A stretch of DNA of 26,184 bases from Bodo saltans (lineage: Eukaryota > Euglenozoa > Kinetoplastea > Eubodonida > Bodonidae). Each line of letters starts with the position of its first letter. Position 1 is the first letter of the stretch. The notes under the pieces are model-generated. The model was not told where the DNA came from. It was given only the letters and a program-made list of their open reading frames with translations, and did not search any database. Below, piece by piece: positions 1 through 8,638 of the stretch. A program made the position numbers and the translations under genes. The DNA lies in contig CYKH01000630.1 in NCBI GenBank assembly GCA_001460835.1, positions 1-26,184 on the forward strand, read 5' to 3'.

Positions 1-687
1 ATCACTGACGCAGGCCTCAGTGCTATTTCAACACTGACGCAACTGCAACACTTGAACTTGAAAGGCTGCTTCAATATCTATAGGAGTATCACTGATGCAG
101 GCCTCAGTGCCATCTCAACACTGACGCAACTGCAACACTTGGAGTTGAGCGGCTGCGACAATATCAGTGACGCAGGCCTCAGTGCTATTTCAACACTGAC
201 GCAACTGCAACACTTGGACTTGACTGACTGCAGCAATATCACTGATGCAGGCCTCAGTGCCATCTCAACACTGACGCTACTGCAACACTTGAACTTGAAA
301 GGCTGCTTCAATATCACTGACGCAGGCCTCAGTGCCATTTCGACACTGACGCAACTGCAACACTTGAACTTGAGACACTGCAGGAGTATCACTGATGCAG
401 GCCTCAGTGCCATCTCAACACTGACGCTACTGCAACACTTGAACTTGAAAGGCTGCTTCAATATCACTGACGCAGGCCTCAGTGCCATTTCGACACTGAC
501 GCAACTGCAACACTTGAACTTGAGATAGTGCAGGAGTATCACTGACGCAGGCCTCAGTGCTATTTCAACACTGACGCAACTGCAACACTTGAACTTGAGT
601 GACTGCACCACAATTTCTGTGATCGGCCTCAGTGCAATCTTACAACTTCCGCTACTGAAAAACCTACGGTTGAGAGGGTGCAACAGA
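1..687 (+). repeat. Tandem 75-bp LRR-coding repeats
   Basis: Units begin at 1, 88, 163, 238, 313, 388, 463, 538 and 613, with a degenerate further unit at 688. All are 75 bp except the first, which is 87 bp and carries a four-residue insertion. Identity between units is very high at the DNA level. The 150-bp pairs at 238-387 and 388-537 differ only at CAC (376-378) versus TAG (526-528). The first 60 bases of the units at 1 and 538 are identical. This points to recent expansion by unequal exchange or gene conversion. Confidence 0.95.
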
Positions 688-1155
688 ATCAAAGATGCAA
701 AACTGCACGAGGATTACGACTCCTCCTTGAAGCTTACGCAAATGAAACACCGGAACTTGATGGACTGCAGCATCCTGCGGTGGCTGAACAAGAACAACAC
801 GACGGCGTCGCCGCGCCAATTGCCGAGGGGCGATAAGCGCCTGTGCATGCTGTCGTCAATGGGATCCACATCCGAGTTTGGCGAACTGGATTGGTGCATG
901 AACAATTGGATAGAGGACAAACGACACGCGTTATTTGCAATGGACGGATGTACGTCAGAGAATGCAATGGACGCGTTTGTCCACCTGTTGGAAAAGTACT
1001 TCGATTATGAGCCCTATGGGGAGCACAAGATCTCAGTGACGACGGCTTCGGGAGACGATATTCTGCATAATGATGAGAAGTCCCTCGAGCTCTCAGTTAG
1101 CACTCTACTGAAGCAAAAGCGAGAGCCCATTGACTTCTGGGTGGCCAACCCATGA
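1..1155 (+). pseudogene. LRR-repeat region of a probable LRR-PLD gene, interrupted by an in-frame TAG; 5' end outside window
   Basis: The frame is open from base 1, so the gene begins upstream. It encodes about nine leucine-rich repeats of the cysteine-containing (F-box/AMN1-like) type, consensus ITDAGLSAISTLTQLQHLNL plus a Cys-containing turn, 25 residues per unit. TAG at 526-528 stops the frame, yet the same frame stays open afterwards through two more repeats and a non-repeat segment (roughly 720-1152) to TGA at 1153-1155. No ATG restarts the frame immediately after the stop, and intact genes in this window also use TAG, so a true interruption is likelier than a reassigned codon. The non-repeat segment matches no domain I recognise. 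The PLD frame follows with no spacer, which suggests one gene originally covered 1-3337. LRRs of this type mediate protein binding. It could instead be intact with a sequencing or assembly error at 526-528. Confidence 0.6.
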
Positions 1156-1159
1156 ACGC

Positions 1160-3337
1160 ATGGTCGGGTGGTTGCGCCATCAAGTTGACCCCCATGAACT
1201 GTTCTGGCCACAATTTCTGTACTTCTTCAAGGTTAAAGCCACGAAAGAGTTTATCCTCATGAATTTCCAAGCCGACCTGAGTCAGTCTCATCTCGAAGGA
1301 GAGTTTCATGTAGAGCTGCTCAATCATTTTAACGCATCGCTAACGCAGACCACTGCTACTCCAAAGTGGTTGCCAATGACAGAGGAAGCCAAGATGGAAT
1401 CCACGATGAGAGCGATGAAGAATTGTTCAAGGGAAGCCGCAAGGGCAAGGATGGCGGACCGGAACTTGATGCTCACTTATCTTGTGAACAGGCTTCGTCC
1501 ATATGATGAGCCATTGGATGCGCTTTACTCACGACCTGTTAGTTGGTTGAGTGAGGCTCTTCATCTACCCAAAATAGTACCCTCGCAAAACGAGACACGT
1601 TCGCGAATTGTTAGGCACCTCATCGAAGACGAATTATTGCGGAGAAAGGTACTGCCGCCGATGGCTTCACTAAGTCACCACGATGTCGATGCGGTTATTG
1701 GGAATGAAACTCTGGTGAGCTGTGGAACATACAAGCTGCATGTTCCTGATTCATGTACGATGCCAAAAGGCGTCAACCCATACTATTTTATCACGAGTCC
1801 GCTTGATGATCCAATGGATGCTCGGCGAATGCGTTTTGCTGCGTCGAATGCAGACGTTAAGCCGTTTGTCAACACCAGCGAATACTTTGCTGACCTCAAT
1901 GACCGCCTGAAGCAACTCCTTACGAGCCCTAGCAGCAAGAAGGTCCTCTACATGATGGGGTGGATGTTCTCGTTGGACATGCGCCTCGTCCCATCGAACG
2001 ACCAGTCAACGCTGAAGCACCACCTTATCAACCTCAAACATGCAAATGTTGAAATCCGGATCCTGTTTTGGCGATGGGGCAACTTCTTTCTTGAACGATC
2101 GTTTGATCCCTTGAGCACTGATGCGGCAAATACTGCGTCTACGCTGCAGAGTATCGGCTTACTGGAAGGGGAACACTACTTAGGTCACCGCATCGGTAAA
2201 GAAGAAGGCATGGTTGCCACCCATGTCTACTCACATCATCAGAAGCATATTACGATCCTTGACGGCGACAACCTGACTGCTTACTGTGGTGGGTGCGACA
2301 TTGCCGTTGGCCGGTTCGATGATGCAACAAAGTCTGTCTTTTACAACGACGAGCTGGAGGGTCGCTACGATACAAGCCTCTGCTACGGCGGTACGAAGAA
2401 TGATGACGAGGCATTCACACTCCAAGACTTCACAAGCGGGTCGCCTCGTTTGCCGTGGCAAGATGTCCAAGTTCGGGTTGAGGGGCTGGCAGCACTAGAA
2501 ATCGCGGCAACATTTGAGCACTTTTTCCGAAGGGCGGTAGCTGAGCAATTCCCAAATAATAATGAGGATACGCTCCCTACGCTGAAGTACGCTCCTGCTG
2601 ATCCTCCAACGACCGCGCCGAACGCAGTTGTTCAAATCGTGCACGCCAGGGACCGAGGGTACGGCTTTGAGGAATTCATGGTGCAACTCATCGGCAAGGC
2701 CACCGAGTCCATCTACATCGAGCAACAGCATTTCCAAGGTTACGTTTCCGCTGACTCAAGAAGCAACCATCTGAAAAACCGCGTACCATTCGCAATTGTT
2801 GAGAAAATCAAGGAAAGAAACGACCCTGCCTTCAATGTTCACGTTGTTCTTCCGTTGATCCCGGACTGTTTTCTCAAGCTCGACAACGCAGTGACGAAGC
2901 ACATTTTACGTTTGCATCACGAAACCAAAGTCGCCATGATGAAGGAGATTCCCCCACATCTGCAGCAGTGCCTCAAGTTTTACTATTTATCGAGCACCAC
3001 TCAAGGCGACAATGGAAACACGATCAACTTTCCGTTCCTCGTGCACAGCAAAGTTATGATCGTGGACAAGGCAGTATGCGTCATTGGCAGTGCCAACATC
3101 AACGACAGATCTATGTTGGCGTATCGTGACACAGAGATGGTAGCCGTCATCCATTCTCCCGAAGTTGCAAGCAAGCTTGAGGAAGATTTGTGTCGGCAAC
3201 ACGCGGCGTTCCTTAAAGACTTTCCAATTGACCTCGCGCAAGAATCGATCGGGTATTGTAACGAGGATGTAAACATTCAACTGTTTACCGAACATGATCG
3301 GCCCAACTGCTATTCATACGATGCACTGTTTGGCTAG
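1160..3337 (+). CDS. Phospholipase D family protein (eukaryotic type, two HKD motifs), probably the C-terminal part of an LRR-PLD gene
   Basis: The frame gives 725 residues from the first ATG (1160) to TAG. PLD hydrolyses phosphatidylcholine and related lipids to phosphatidic acid through two HxKxxxxD motifs. The second is canonical: H629-S-K631 with D636, followed by GSANINDRSM and a YRDTE stretch, as in plant and animal PLDs. The first, SHHQKHITILDGD (H360, K362, D368), has five rather than four residues between Lys and Asp. IYIEQQHF (about nucleotides 2710-2733) matches the family's YIENQ-F block with Asn replaced by Gln. I see no PX, PH or C2 domain. The frame is already open at 1112, overlapping the LRR frame, and ATG 1160 lies four bases after that frame's TGA (1153-1155). 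I see no good splice acceptor just upstream, so independent expression is doubtful. Catalytic activity is plausible but unproven given the first motif. Confidence 0.8.
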   Translation: MVGWLRHQVDPHELFWPQFLYFFKVKATKEFILMNFQADLSQSHLEGEFHVELLNHFNASLTQTTATPKWLPMTEEAKMESTMRAMKNCSREAARARMADRNLMLTYLVNRLRPYDEPLDALYSRPVSWLSEALHLPKIVPSQNETRSRIVRHLIEDELLRRKVLPPMASLSHHDVDAVIGNETLVSCGTYKLHVPDSCTMPKGVNPYYFITSPLDDPMDARRMRFAASNADVKPFVNTSEYFADLNDRLKQLLTSPSSKKVLYMMGWMFSLDMRLVPSNDQSTLKHHLINLKHANVEIRILFWRWGNFFLERSFDPLSTDAANTASTLQSIGLLEGEHYLGHRIGKEEGMVATHVYSHHQKHITILDGDNLTAYCGGCDIAVGRFDDATKSVFYNDELEGRYDTSLCYGGTKNDDEAFTLQDFTSGSPRLPWQDVQVRVEGLAALEIAATFEHFFRRAVAEQFPNNNEDTLPTLKYAPADPPTTAPNAVVQIVHARDRGYGFEEFMVQLIGKATESIYIEQQHFQGYVSADSRSNHLKNRVPFAIVEKIKERNDPAFNVHVVLPLIPDCFLKLDNAVTKHILRLHHETKVAMMKEIPPHLQQCLKFYYLSSTTQGDNGNTINFPFLVHSKVMIVDKAVCVIGSANINDRSMLAYRDTEMVAVIHSPEVASKLEEDLCRQHAAFLKDFPIDLAQESIGYCNEDVNIQLFTEHDRPNCYSYDALFG

Positions 3338-3937
3338 TTCAGGTGACTCTCTACAACCAAACTGCTTTTGTCCACACCAAAAAAAAAGACAGGAAGCCCA
3401 AAGAAAGGCAATTGTGGCCTGTTTGTCTTTGACCTCTTTCCTAACTGAACAACACAAGAAGTTCAATACGAGGTCAGCAATTCTCGAAAGAAAACAGGTG
3501 CGAAAAGTCAAAGCCAAAACATTATCTGCCAGGTCCCGGGCCCTTGCCGGATGGCAGAGCTCTCCACGAGAATATGTGGGGGCGGGTGCTTTTCTTAAAC
3601 CATTTGTGTGTACAACAGTCTGAGTCTACGAATAAGAGAAGCCTCAAAATAGTTTTGTGTGTCATTGATTCTGGGTCAGTGTGTGGAAACGTAAACAGAG
3701 ACAGAAAAAAAAAGGAGAGAATCGCACAGCACAAAGACGTAGGAAAGAAGGAGCAACAACAAATACCAATTGTCTGACGGAAAGAATTTGCACGAACGTC
3801 GACACAAAACAGACAAAAAAAAAGTGGGAAACTTTTGTCATTCCAAAATTCATGAACGTATCGCCTCTTTTATCGACATTGTCGTCCTTCTTCGTTGAAA
3901 TTTAACAAACGGCAGCGAAGGGAGAGGAAACAAAAGA
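3338..3937. other. 600-bp intergenic region between the PLD and DBR1 genes
   Basis: I find no credible coding region, tRNA or other RNA gene here. It holds several A-runs (around 3379, 3706, 3818), a GC-rich patch near 3530-3565 and, at its end, the pyrimidine tract and AG of the DBR1 splice acceptor. It is best read as the PLD 3' UTR, polyadenylation region and DBR1 5' leader. Confidence 0.6.
3861..3915 (+). promoter_or_regulatory. Predicted trans-splice acceptor for DBR1
   Basis: A pyrimidine-rich stretch (3861-3896) is followed by the first CAG at 3913-3915, 22 bases before ATG 3938. The ATG at 3852 would be removed by splicing here. Confidence 0.5.
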
Positions 3938-5629
3938 ATGCCACGACGAGTCGAAACCGAACGCGACATCTTGCGTCAACGTGAGCAACAAGAAGTGGTT
4001 GAATCTCATAATCCTTCGGCGTTCGACTGCCAGCCCGAAGCATCATCACCGGTAATAGAGGCAGAACCCAACGTTCCAAGTTCAGTAACTCTTGTCAGTG
4101 CTCAAGTGGCAGAAGCAGCCTCACGAGCTGCTGTGGTGGAGGAGGCATCCGCCACCATTGTTATGACTCATCAAGATCCCCAGCTGCACCAGCAGCCCTC
4201 GCCCGTCACAACACGAAGAAAAAAGAAGGTTCACATTGCCATACAAGGGTGCTGCCATGGGGAGCTGGACAAAATTTATGAGCAAATTCGTGAGCATGAA
4301 ACCAACACTGGGCAGACAGTAGATTTCTTGCTGTGCTGTGGCGATTTCCAGTCTATCCGCAACAAGGAAGATATGCAGTCGATGGCAGTTCCAGATAAGT
4401 ACAAAACCTACGGCGACTTCGTGAAGTACTACCGCGGTGAGAAGCGGGTCCCTGTCCTTACTCTTTTTATTGGCGGCAACCACGAAGCGTCGAACCTTCT
4501 CGCAGAGGAGTACTATGGCGGATATGTTAGTGAGGGAATCTTCTACCTGGGACACAGCAGTGTCGTGACTGTCTGTGGGGTGAGGATCGGATCGCTGAGC
4601 GGTATTTACAAAGGCAGAGATTACACTCGACCGTATCCGACGGTGCCGTATGATCATCAATCTATGAGAGACGCGTATCATGTTCGTGGGTTTGAACTCG
4701 AAAAACTCCATCGATACGCCGCAGTGTTCCACAAACAACAGCAGCAGCAAGTTGAACAACAACAGCAAGACGTTGAGGGTGAAAATACAAAAACCCCTGA
4801 GGCGCCTGCGCAGACGAAAACGAAACAACCCCACGCTGTGGATATCATGTTGTCCCATGACTGGCCCGTGGGAATCACCAAGTACGGAAACGAACCCGCA
4901 CTCCTGCGCATCAAGCCGTACTTCGCCGACGATATTTCGCACGGTGCTCTTGGCAACCCGTACACGATGGAGCTGCTGAAAAATATGCGCCCAAAGTTTT
5001 GGTTTGCTGCCCACCTGCACTGCCACTTCACAGCACAAGTCGCTCACTTATCCTACCGTCCAGGCTCTCGTATTCCCACCGTGACGTGTGCTCCCACGGA
5101 GTTTGTGGCGCTCGACAAATGCATTCATCAATCACGAAAATGTTTGACGTTCATGACAATGGAAGTCGATGAACTTGATGGTGACGAACACGCGACGACA
5201 GAAACAAAGAAAGTTAAAGAGGAGGACAGAGAACGCTGCTGCTACCCTTCGGTGATCATGGACCCGATTTGGGTAGATATTGTGAAACAGACACACGGCA
5301 TGCTGCGAACTACAGCAGAGACTAGCAACAGTCGAGGTGGCCACGGAACAGCAGCAGCGTGGGAACGATCGCTAGATGCGCTGCCAGAATTTATTGTCGG
5401 TGGCGAGCAACAGCCTGTTGTGCTTTCAGACACAGCGACGCTACTCAGCTCAATGCAGCTTGAGCCAAACCCGCTGATAAACGGAGGATTTCGTCGGTCA
5501 TCAATTAGCGACAGGCCTCCCGTTGTATCCGCTGTGCCTGCGCCGGCTGTGCAAGCAGCGGTGACCGAAGATGATGACGGCTGCTCGTGGGTTGAGGATG
5601 CCGTGGGTCGAGTTGGATGGCGTCGGTAA
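3938..5629 (+). CDS. DBR1: RNA lariat debranching enzyme
   Basis: This 563-residue protein is a calcineurin-like metallophosphoesterase of the DBR1 family. It cleaves the 2'-5' bond of intron lariats and, in trans-splicing organisms, of the Y-branched by-products of spliced-leader addition. Hallmark blocks appear in order: GCCHGELDKIY (from residue 104), LLCCGDFQSIRN (131-142), LTLFIGGNHEASN (174-186), GVRIGSLSGIYKGRDY (214-229), LSHDWP (305-310), FAAHLHCHF (356-364) and EFVALDKC (388-395). The expected metal ligands are C105, H107, D136, N181, H307, H359 and H361. Compared with animal and yeast enzymes, which begin almost at the GCCHGE block, there is an extra N-terminal segment of about 97 residues ending in a basic RRKKK run (possibly nuclear targeting), a Gln-rich insert (about 267-300) and a low-complexity tail. 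The start is the first ATG after a good acceptor. The stop is TAA. Confidence 0.95.
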   Translation: MPRRVETERDILRQREQQEVVESHNPSAFDCQPEASSPVIEAEPNVPSSVTLVSAQVAEAASRAAVVEEASATIVMTHQDPQLHQQPSPVTTRRKKKVHIAIQGCCHGELDKIYEQIREHETNTGQTVDFLLCCGDFQSIRNKEDMQSMAVPDKYKTYGDFVKYYRGEKRVPVLTLFIGGNHEASNLLAEEYYGGYVSEGIFYLGHSSVVTVCGVRIGSLSGIYKGRDYTRPYPTVPYDHQSMRDAYHVRGFELEKLHRYAAVFHKQQQQQVEQQQQDVEGENTKTPEAPAQTKTKQPHAVDIMLSHDWPVGITKYGNEPALLRIKPYFADDISHGALGNPYTMELLKNMRPKFWFAAHLHCHFTAQVAHLSYRPGSRIPTVTCAPTEFVALDKCIHQSRKCLTFMTMEVDELDGDEHATTETKKVKEEDRERCCYPSVIMDPIWVDIVKQTHGMLRTTAETSNSRGGHGTAAAWERSLDALPEFIVGGEQQPVVLSDTATLLSSMQLEPNPLINGGFRRSSISDRPPVVSAVPAPAVQAAVTEDDDGCSWVEDAVGRVGWRR

Positions 5630-5780
5630 TCTCGTCACGCTTTATAAAAAAACGACGCATCATAAAAAACGGTGGCGTCGCCCTCCAGAAAAAAATGTGT
5701 GTTTAACTCACCTTCGTTGCTCGAAACGCAAAAGAAAACTACCTTTCTGGAAAGGCAAAGAGTTCATTTGCACACAGTAA

Positions 5781-5813
5781 TTTGTTTTTTTCGTTGAAAA
5801 TCCTTCCAAAAAG
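5781..5813 (+). promoter_or_regulatory. Predicted trans-splice acceptor for the 5819 gene
   Basis: The T-rich tract at 5781-5795 is followed by the first AG at 5812-5813, leaving a 5-base leader before ATG 5819. Confidence 0.45.
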
Positions 5814-5818
5814 TTCAC

Positions 5819-7327
5819 ATGGCAAACAATCGGAAGCAGCCCTCAGCTGCAAGCGCGAAGCCGATCGCGAAACCTTCGTCGCAGTCAGGAGGACATCAGC
5901 CCTCTGCCTTCATTGTAGCCGCAAGGATTGTTGTTGTGACTGTTTTTCTGTGGTGGATGCTATCCGCGTTCCTACCTTTTTCGTTGTTGCCAAACAGCGA
6001 TAGCAAGCACCAGCACAATCCTGTGGTGGTTGTGCACGACGTGAACGCCCCCAAGGTGCTACCAGACTCCATCTCGTCGCTGCTTGACAGAGTCGACAGG
6101 AACATGCAGCAGCAATCGCCTGAGAGTCTTGCTCAGACACTGTCATGGCTGTCTGTCGCATTGTTTGATGTCAATCAAGCGTTTGAAGGCGAAGACCCCC
6201 AGCTGTACCAAGCAAAGGACGATGTAAAGAGGTTGGTCGCAACGATAGAGCAACTTACGAAATTCATCACAAAAGGCGAGTCCGCTATTTTGTTTCCTTC
6301 TTCTTTAGAGGGGAGTGATCTTCCTTCGCGTCCTACTTCTGTAGGGCACTGGGAGTTGGCGACTGCAACGGTGTTTGCGCAGGGTGTCACGTTGGCCGAC
6401 TACTACCGCATCGTGGAGAGTGATGACCGACACAGCGGGGCTCTTGTCTCGGCGATGCGCACGCTGGAACGTATCACTACAGCTGGGGACGGGCTTGAGC
6501 GGATGGACTTCGCTGGAGCTGCCGAGAAGATGACGACATCTGACAATAATGATGATGAAGGTTCGGAAGATCTGCTCAAGCGTCATTCTATGTATCGGCT
6601 CTTTGCAACGTCGTCGATGTCATCCGCTGCTCAGTGCTTACGTCGGCGCACGTCCATGTGGGAGGAACTCATCGCGATTCACCCAACCTTCGCGCCTCTC
6701 AGGCTGCACTACATCGCCGCGGTGCTGTTTGACCTTGAAGGTGACACGATAGGCAGCAGCGGGCAAAGCCGTTACGCAATTGTTGGGGAGTTGGTGGATC
6801 GTGAGAAGCAAGCAGCAGCTGACGGCAAACGCCGAGGTGCTGATGCCGCTCACAGCAGCGTCCTTGATATTTTAAAGCTCCATGCAGCAGCGGCGCTGCA
6901 ACAACAGATGTCTGCCAACAGTGCCACGACGAGCGCAACACCACAATCCTCCTCTCGGTCATCTGTCGCAGAGGCAGTGGTCTCCGGATTCAAGGCGTTC
7001 CAGCGCTTACTGTCGCTTGGAGTTCTTCATGGTGCAGCAGCTACTGCTGAAGGTAGCAACGTTTGTGAAGACCTGCTAGCGACACCGTGGATTGTGAATG
7101 TCGATGAAACTATTGTTGTTGGTGGTGGTGCTCAGTCGTCGAAGCAGAAAAAATCCCCATCCGCTGCTACGCTGGCTGACACGTGGCAAGGATTGGTGAA
7201 AGGCGAAGATCGGCCGGAGTTGTTACGAAAAAGCGCTGTAGCGTCCGTTCGACAAGTCTCAGCCGCTGCTATTTTGCAGCACGTAGGCGACGGTGCGAAA
7301 GCAGCCCTCGATCGTTGTTTGTTCTAA
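5819..7327 (+). CDS. Unrecognised 502-residue protein with N-terminal signal anchor
   Basis: I do not recognise this protein. About 30 polar, Ser/Lys/Gln-rich residues precede one strongly hydrophobic segment (about residues 31-57, VVVTVFLWWMLSAFLPFSLL), which reads as a signal anchor or single transmembrane helix. The remaining roughly 445 residues look soluble and largely helical, with a possible helical-repeat stretch around MWEELIAIHPTFAPLRLHY, an acidic patch (SDNNDDEGSEDL) and low-complexity Ser/Ala and Gly runs. No catalytic motif is visible. The next gene is an ER lectin, but neighbours in such transcription units need not be related, so an ER role is only a guess. A splice acceptor close upstream supports ATG 5819. 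The stop is TAA. Confidence 0.75.
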   Translation: MANNRKQPSAASAKPIAKPSSQSGGHQPSAFIVAARIVVVTVFLWWMLSAFLPFSLLPNSDSKHQHNPVVVVHDVNAPKVLPDSISSLLDRVDRNMQQQSPESLAQTLSWLSVALFDVNQAFEGEDPQLYQAKDDVKRLVATIEQLTKFITKGESAILFPSSLEGSDLPSRPTSVGHWELATATVFAQGVTLADYYRIVESDDRHSGALVSAMRTLERITTAGDGLERMDFAGAAEKMTTSDNNDDEGSEDLLKRHSMYRLFATSSMSSAAQCLRRRTSMWEELIAIHPTFAPLRLHYIAAVLFDLEGDTIGSSGQSRYAIVGELVDREKQAAADGKRRGADAAHSSVLDILKLHAAAALQQQMSANSATTSATPQSSSRSSVAEAVVSGFKAFQRLLSLGVLHGAAATAEGSNVCEDLLATPWIVNVDETIVVGGGAQSSKQKKSPSAATLADTWQGLVKGEDRPELLRKSAVASVRQVSAAAILQHVGDGAKAALDRCLF

Positions 7328-7414
7328 TTGCTGTGCGCTTCATTTTTTTTTTTTTTTATTTCTCGATTTTCAAAATACTCTGTGGTGTATTTTTGTAGCG
7401 CGCACCGGGTAGAA

Positions 7415-7441
7415 CGTTTCTTTCCTTTTCGATTGCTGAAG
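7415..7441 (+). promoter_or_regulatory. Predicted trans-splice acceptor for the OS-9-like gene
   Basis: The pyrimidine tract at 7415-7430 is followed by AG at 7440-7441, leaving a 29-base leader with no ATG before 7471. Confidence 0.5.
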
Positions 7442-7470
7442 GTCAACAAACCAAACCACTGCAACATTGT

Positions 7471-8397
7471 ATGAAGGCTGTCTATTTCCTTGTGGCTCTG
7501 TTGGTGGTGACTTCTGTCGGTGTCGTTGGAGGAGTAGTTGGTGCTGAACTCGCAGAAGACACAACAGCAACCCAAACATCGTCAACAACGAATCCACCTG
7601 CAACGTTTCATGTTGAATTTCATAGCGAAGTGGTCCCCGACGACCTCAAAGCCCACCGTCCTATTCCGGAAACGCTTGTCCGCAACAGCAAGCAGGACGA
7701 CAGCTTATCGTCCTTCACATCACCATCATCATCGCCTGGACAAGGCAAATGGAAGCGGACCAAAGCACCAAACGGGACCGAGTACCTCTGCTACGTCCCT
7801 GGGCCAGCCGACGTCGCGGAAGCTGAATTCGCCCGTCTCAGCCAATCTGGTGCGTCACTTCGTCACCGCAGGAAGATCGGCGTTGTCCCTCCTGAGATCT
7901 CGGCGTTAGTCGCTCAGGAAATGGCAGGTGCGTGCACGTCGAAGATTGACGTCTGGTGGACGTACGAAACGTGTTGGAACGCTCAAGTGCGGCAATTTCA
8001 CGTTGGCAACAACGGTGCGGTGGAGAAGGAATATTTCCTTGGGAAGGGCCCAATCCAGCAAGTTGAGGATGGGACGAAAGAGGAAGATCTCCACTACGGG
8101 GAGCACCCAACCTACGGCCCGTATCTGTCCACGGTGTTTTACAATGGCACAGAATGCGACTTGACAGGAGAACCACGGCAGACGGAGGTGCGGCTGTACT
8201 GCAGCGGGGCGGGAGGGTCACGCCAACCATCCTCGAACGTCAATCTCCGTGTGACGGAGCCGAAGTCCTGTCAATACTTAGTGCAGTGGTGGTCAGCACA
8301 AGCTTGTATTCCGCTTTTGCAAAGGGAAAAGGGCGTCAATGTGCCGATTAAGTGCTACGACGTAGCGTTCAATCAAGACGGTGTAGAAGAGCCATGA
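7471..8397 (+). CDS. OS9: OS-9/Yos9-type ER lectin with MRH domain
   Basis: The 308-residue protein begins with a clear signal peptide (about residues 1-25) and has one MRH domain (about 153-282). OS-9 and Yos9 bind trimmed high-mannose glycans on misfolded ER glycoproteins and pass them to the Hrd1 ubiquitin ligase for degradation. Signature residues align with human OS-9: the double Trp W162-W163 in VWWTYE, Q175 (QFH), R236 (CDLTGEPRQTEVR), E263 and Y269 (VTEPKSCQYL). The domain cysteines C155, C168, C229, C244, C267 and C279 can form the usual disulfides. N-glycosylation sequons include NGT at 101 and 225. There is no HDEL/KDEL ending (it ends GVEEP), so retention would depend on partners, as for OS-9. 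Family assignment is firm. The distinction from erlectin rests on having a single MRH domain. The stop is TGA. Confidence 0.9.
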   Translation: MKAVYFLVALLVVTSVGVVGGVVGAELAEDTTATQTSSTTNPPATFHVEFHSEVVPDDLKAHRPIPETLVRNSKQDDSLSSFTSPSSSPGQGKWKRTKAPNGTEYLCYVPGPADVAEAEFARLSQSGASLRHRRKIGVVPPEISALVAQEMAGACTSKIDVWWTYETCWNAQVRQFHVGNNGAVEKEYFLGKGPIQQVEDGTKEEDLHYGEHPTYGPYLSTVFYNGTECDLTGEPRQTEVRLYCSGAGGSRQPSSNVNLRVTEPKSCQYLVQWWSAQACIPLLQREKGVNVPIKCYDVAFNQDGVEEP

Positions 8398-8638
8398 AGG
8401 AGGGAAATTCCAAGTGTCTAGTGATGAATGAGTTTTTACGAATTTGTGCGCACATCTTTTCTTTTCGATGTTTTTGGTCGCTTTGTTGTGCTCGTGTGGT
8501 TTGTTGCGCTTTCCTGCGCTGCGTCTCCAGCTAGCAGAAAACCATGATGGAATTCTGTCTTCTAACCTTTAAGATGTAAATTTGCTCAAATTTTTCGTTT
8601 CGTTTTGTAGAGGTAAGAGGGGGACCACAGCAACGTAG

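Noticed and set aside
52-528. Independent short LRR gene starting at 52
   Set aside because: The start would be TTG and the frame is open from base 1, so it is an internal part of a gene entering from upstream.
526-528. TAG read as a sense codon, as in kinetoplastids with reassigned stops
   Set aside because: Intact genes in the window end in TAG (PLD at 3335-3337, pentaspan at 21323-21325), so TAG is a normal stop here.
78-692. Long minus-strand open frame of 204 codons
   Set aside because: It is the antisense shadow of the LRR repeats; its own periodicity simply mirrors the 75-bp units.
4121-5047. Minus-strand open frame of 308 codons
   Set aside because: It lies entirely within DBR1, whose + strand frame carries the conserved catalytic blocks.
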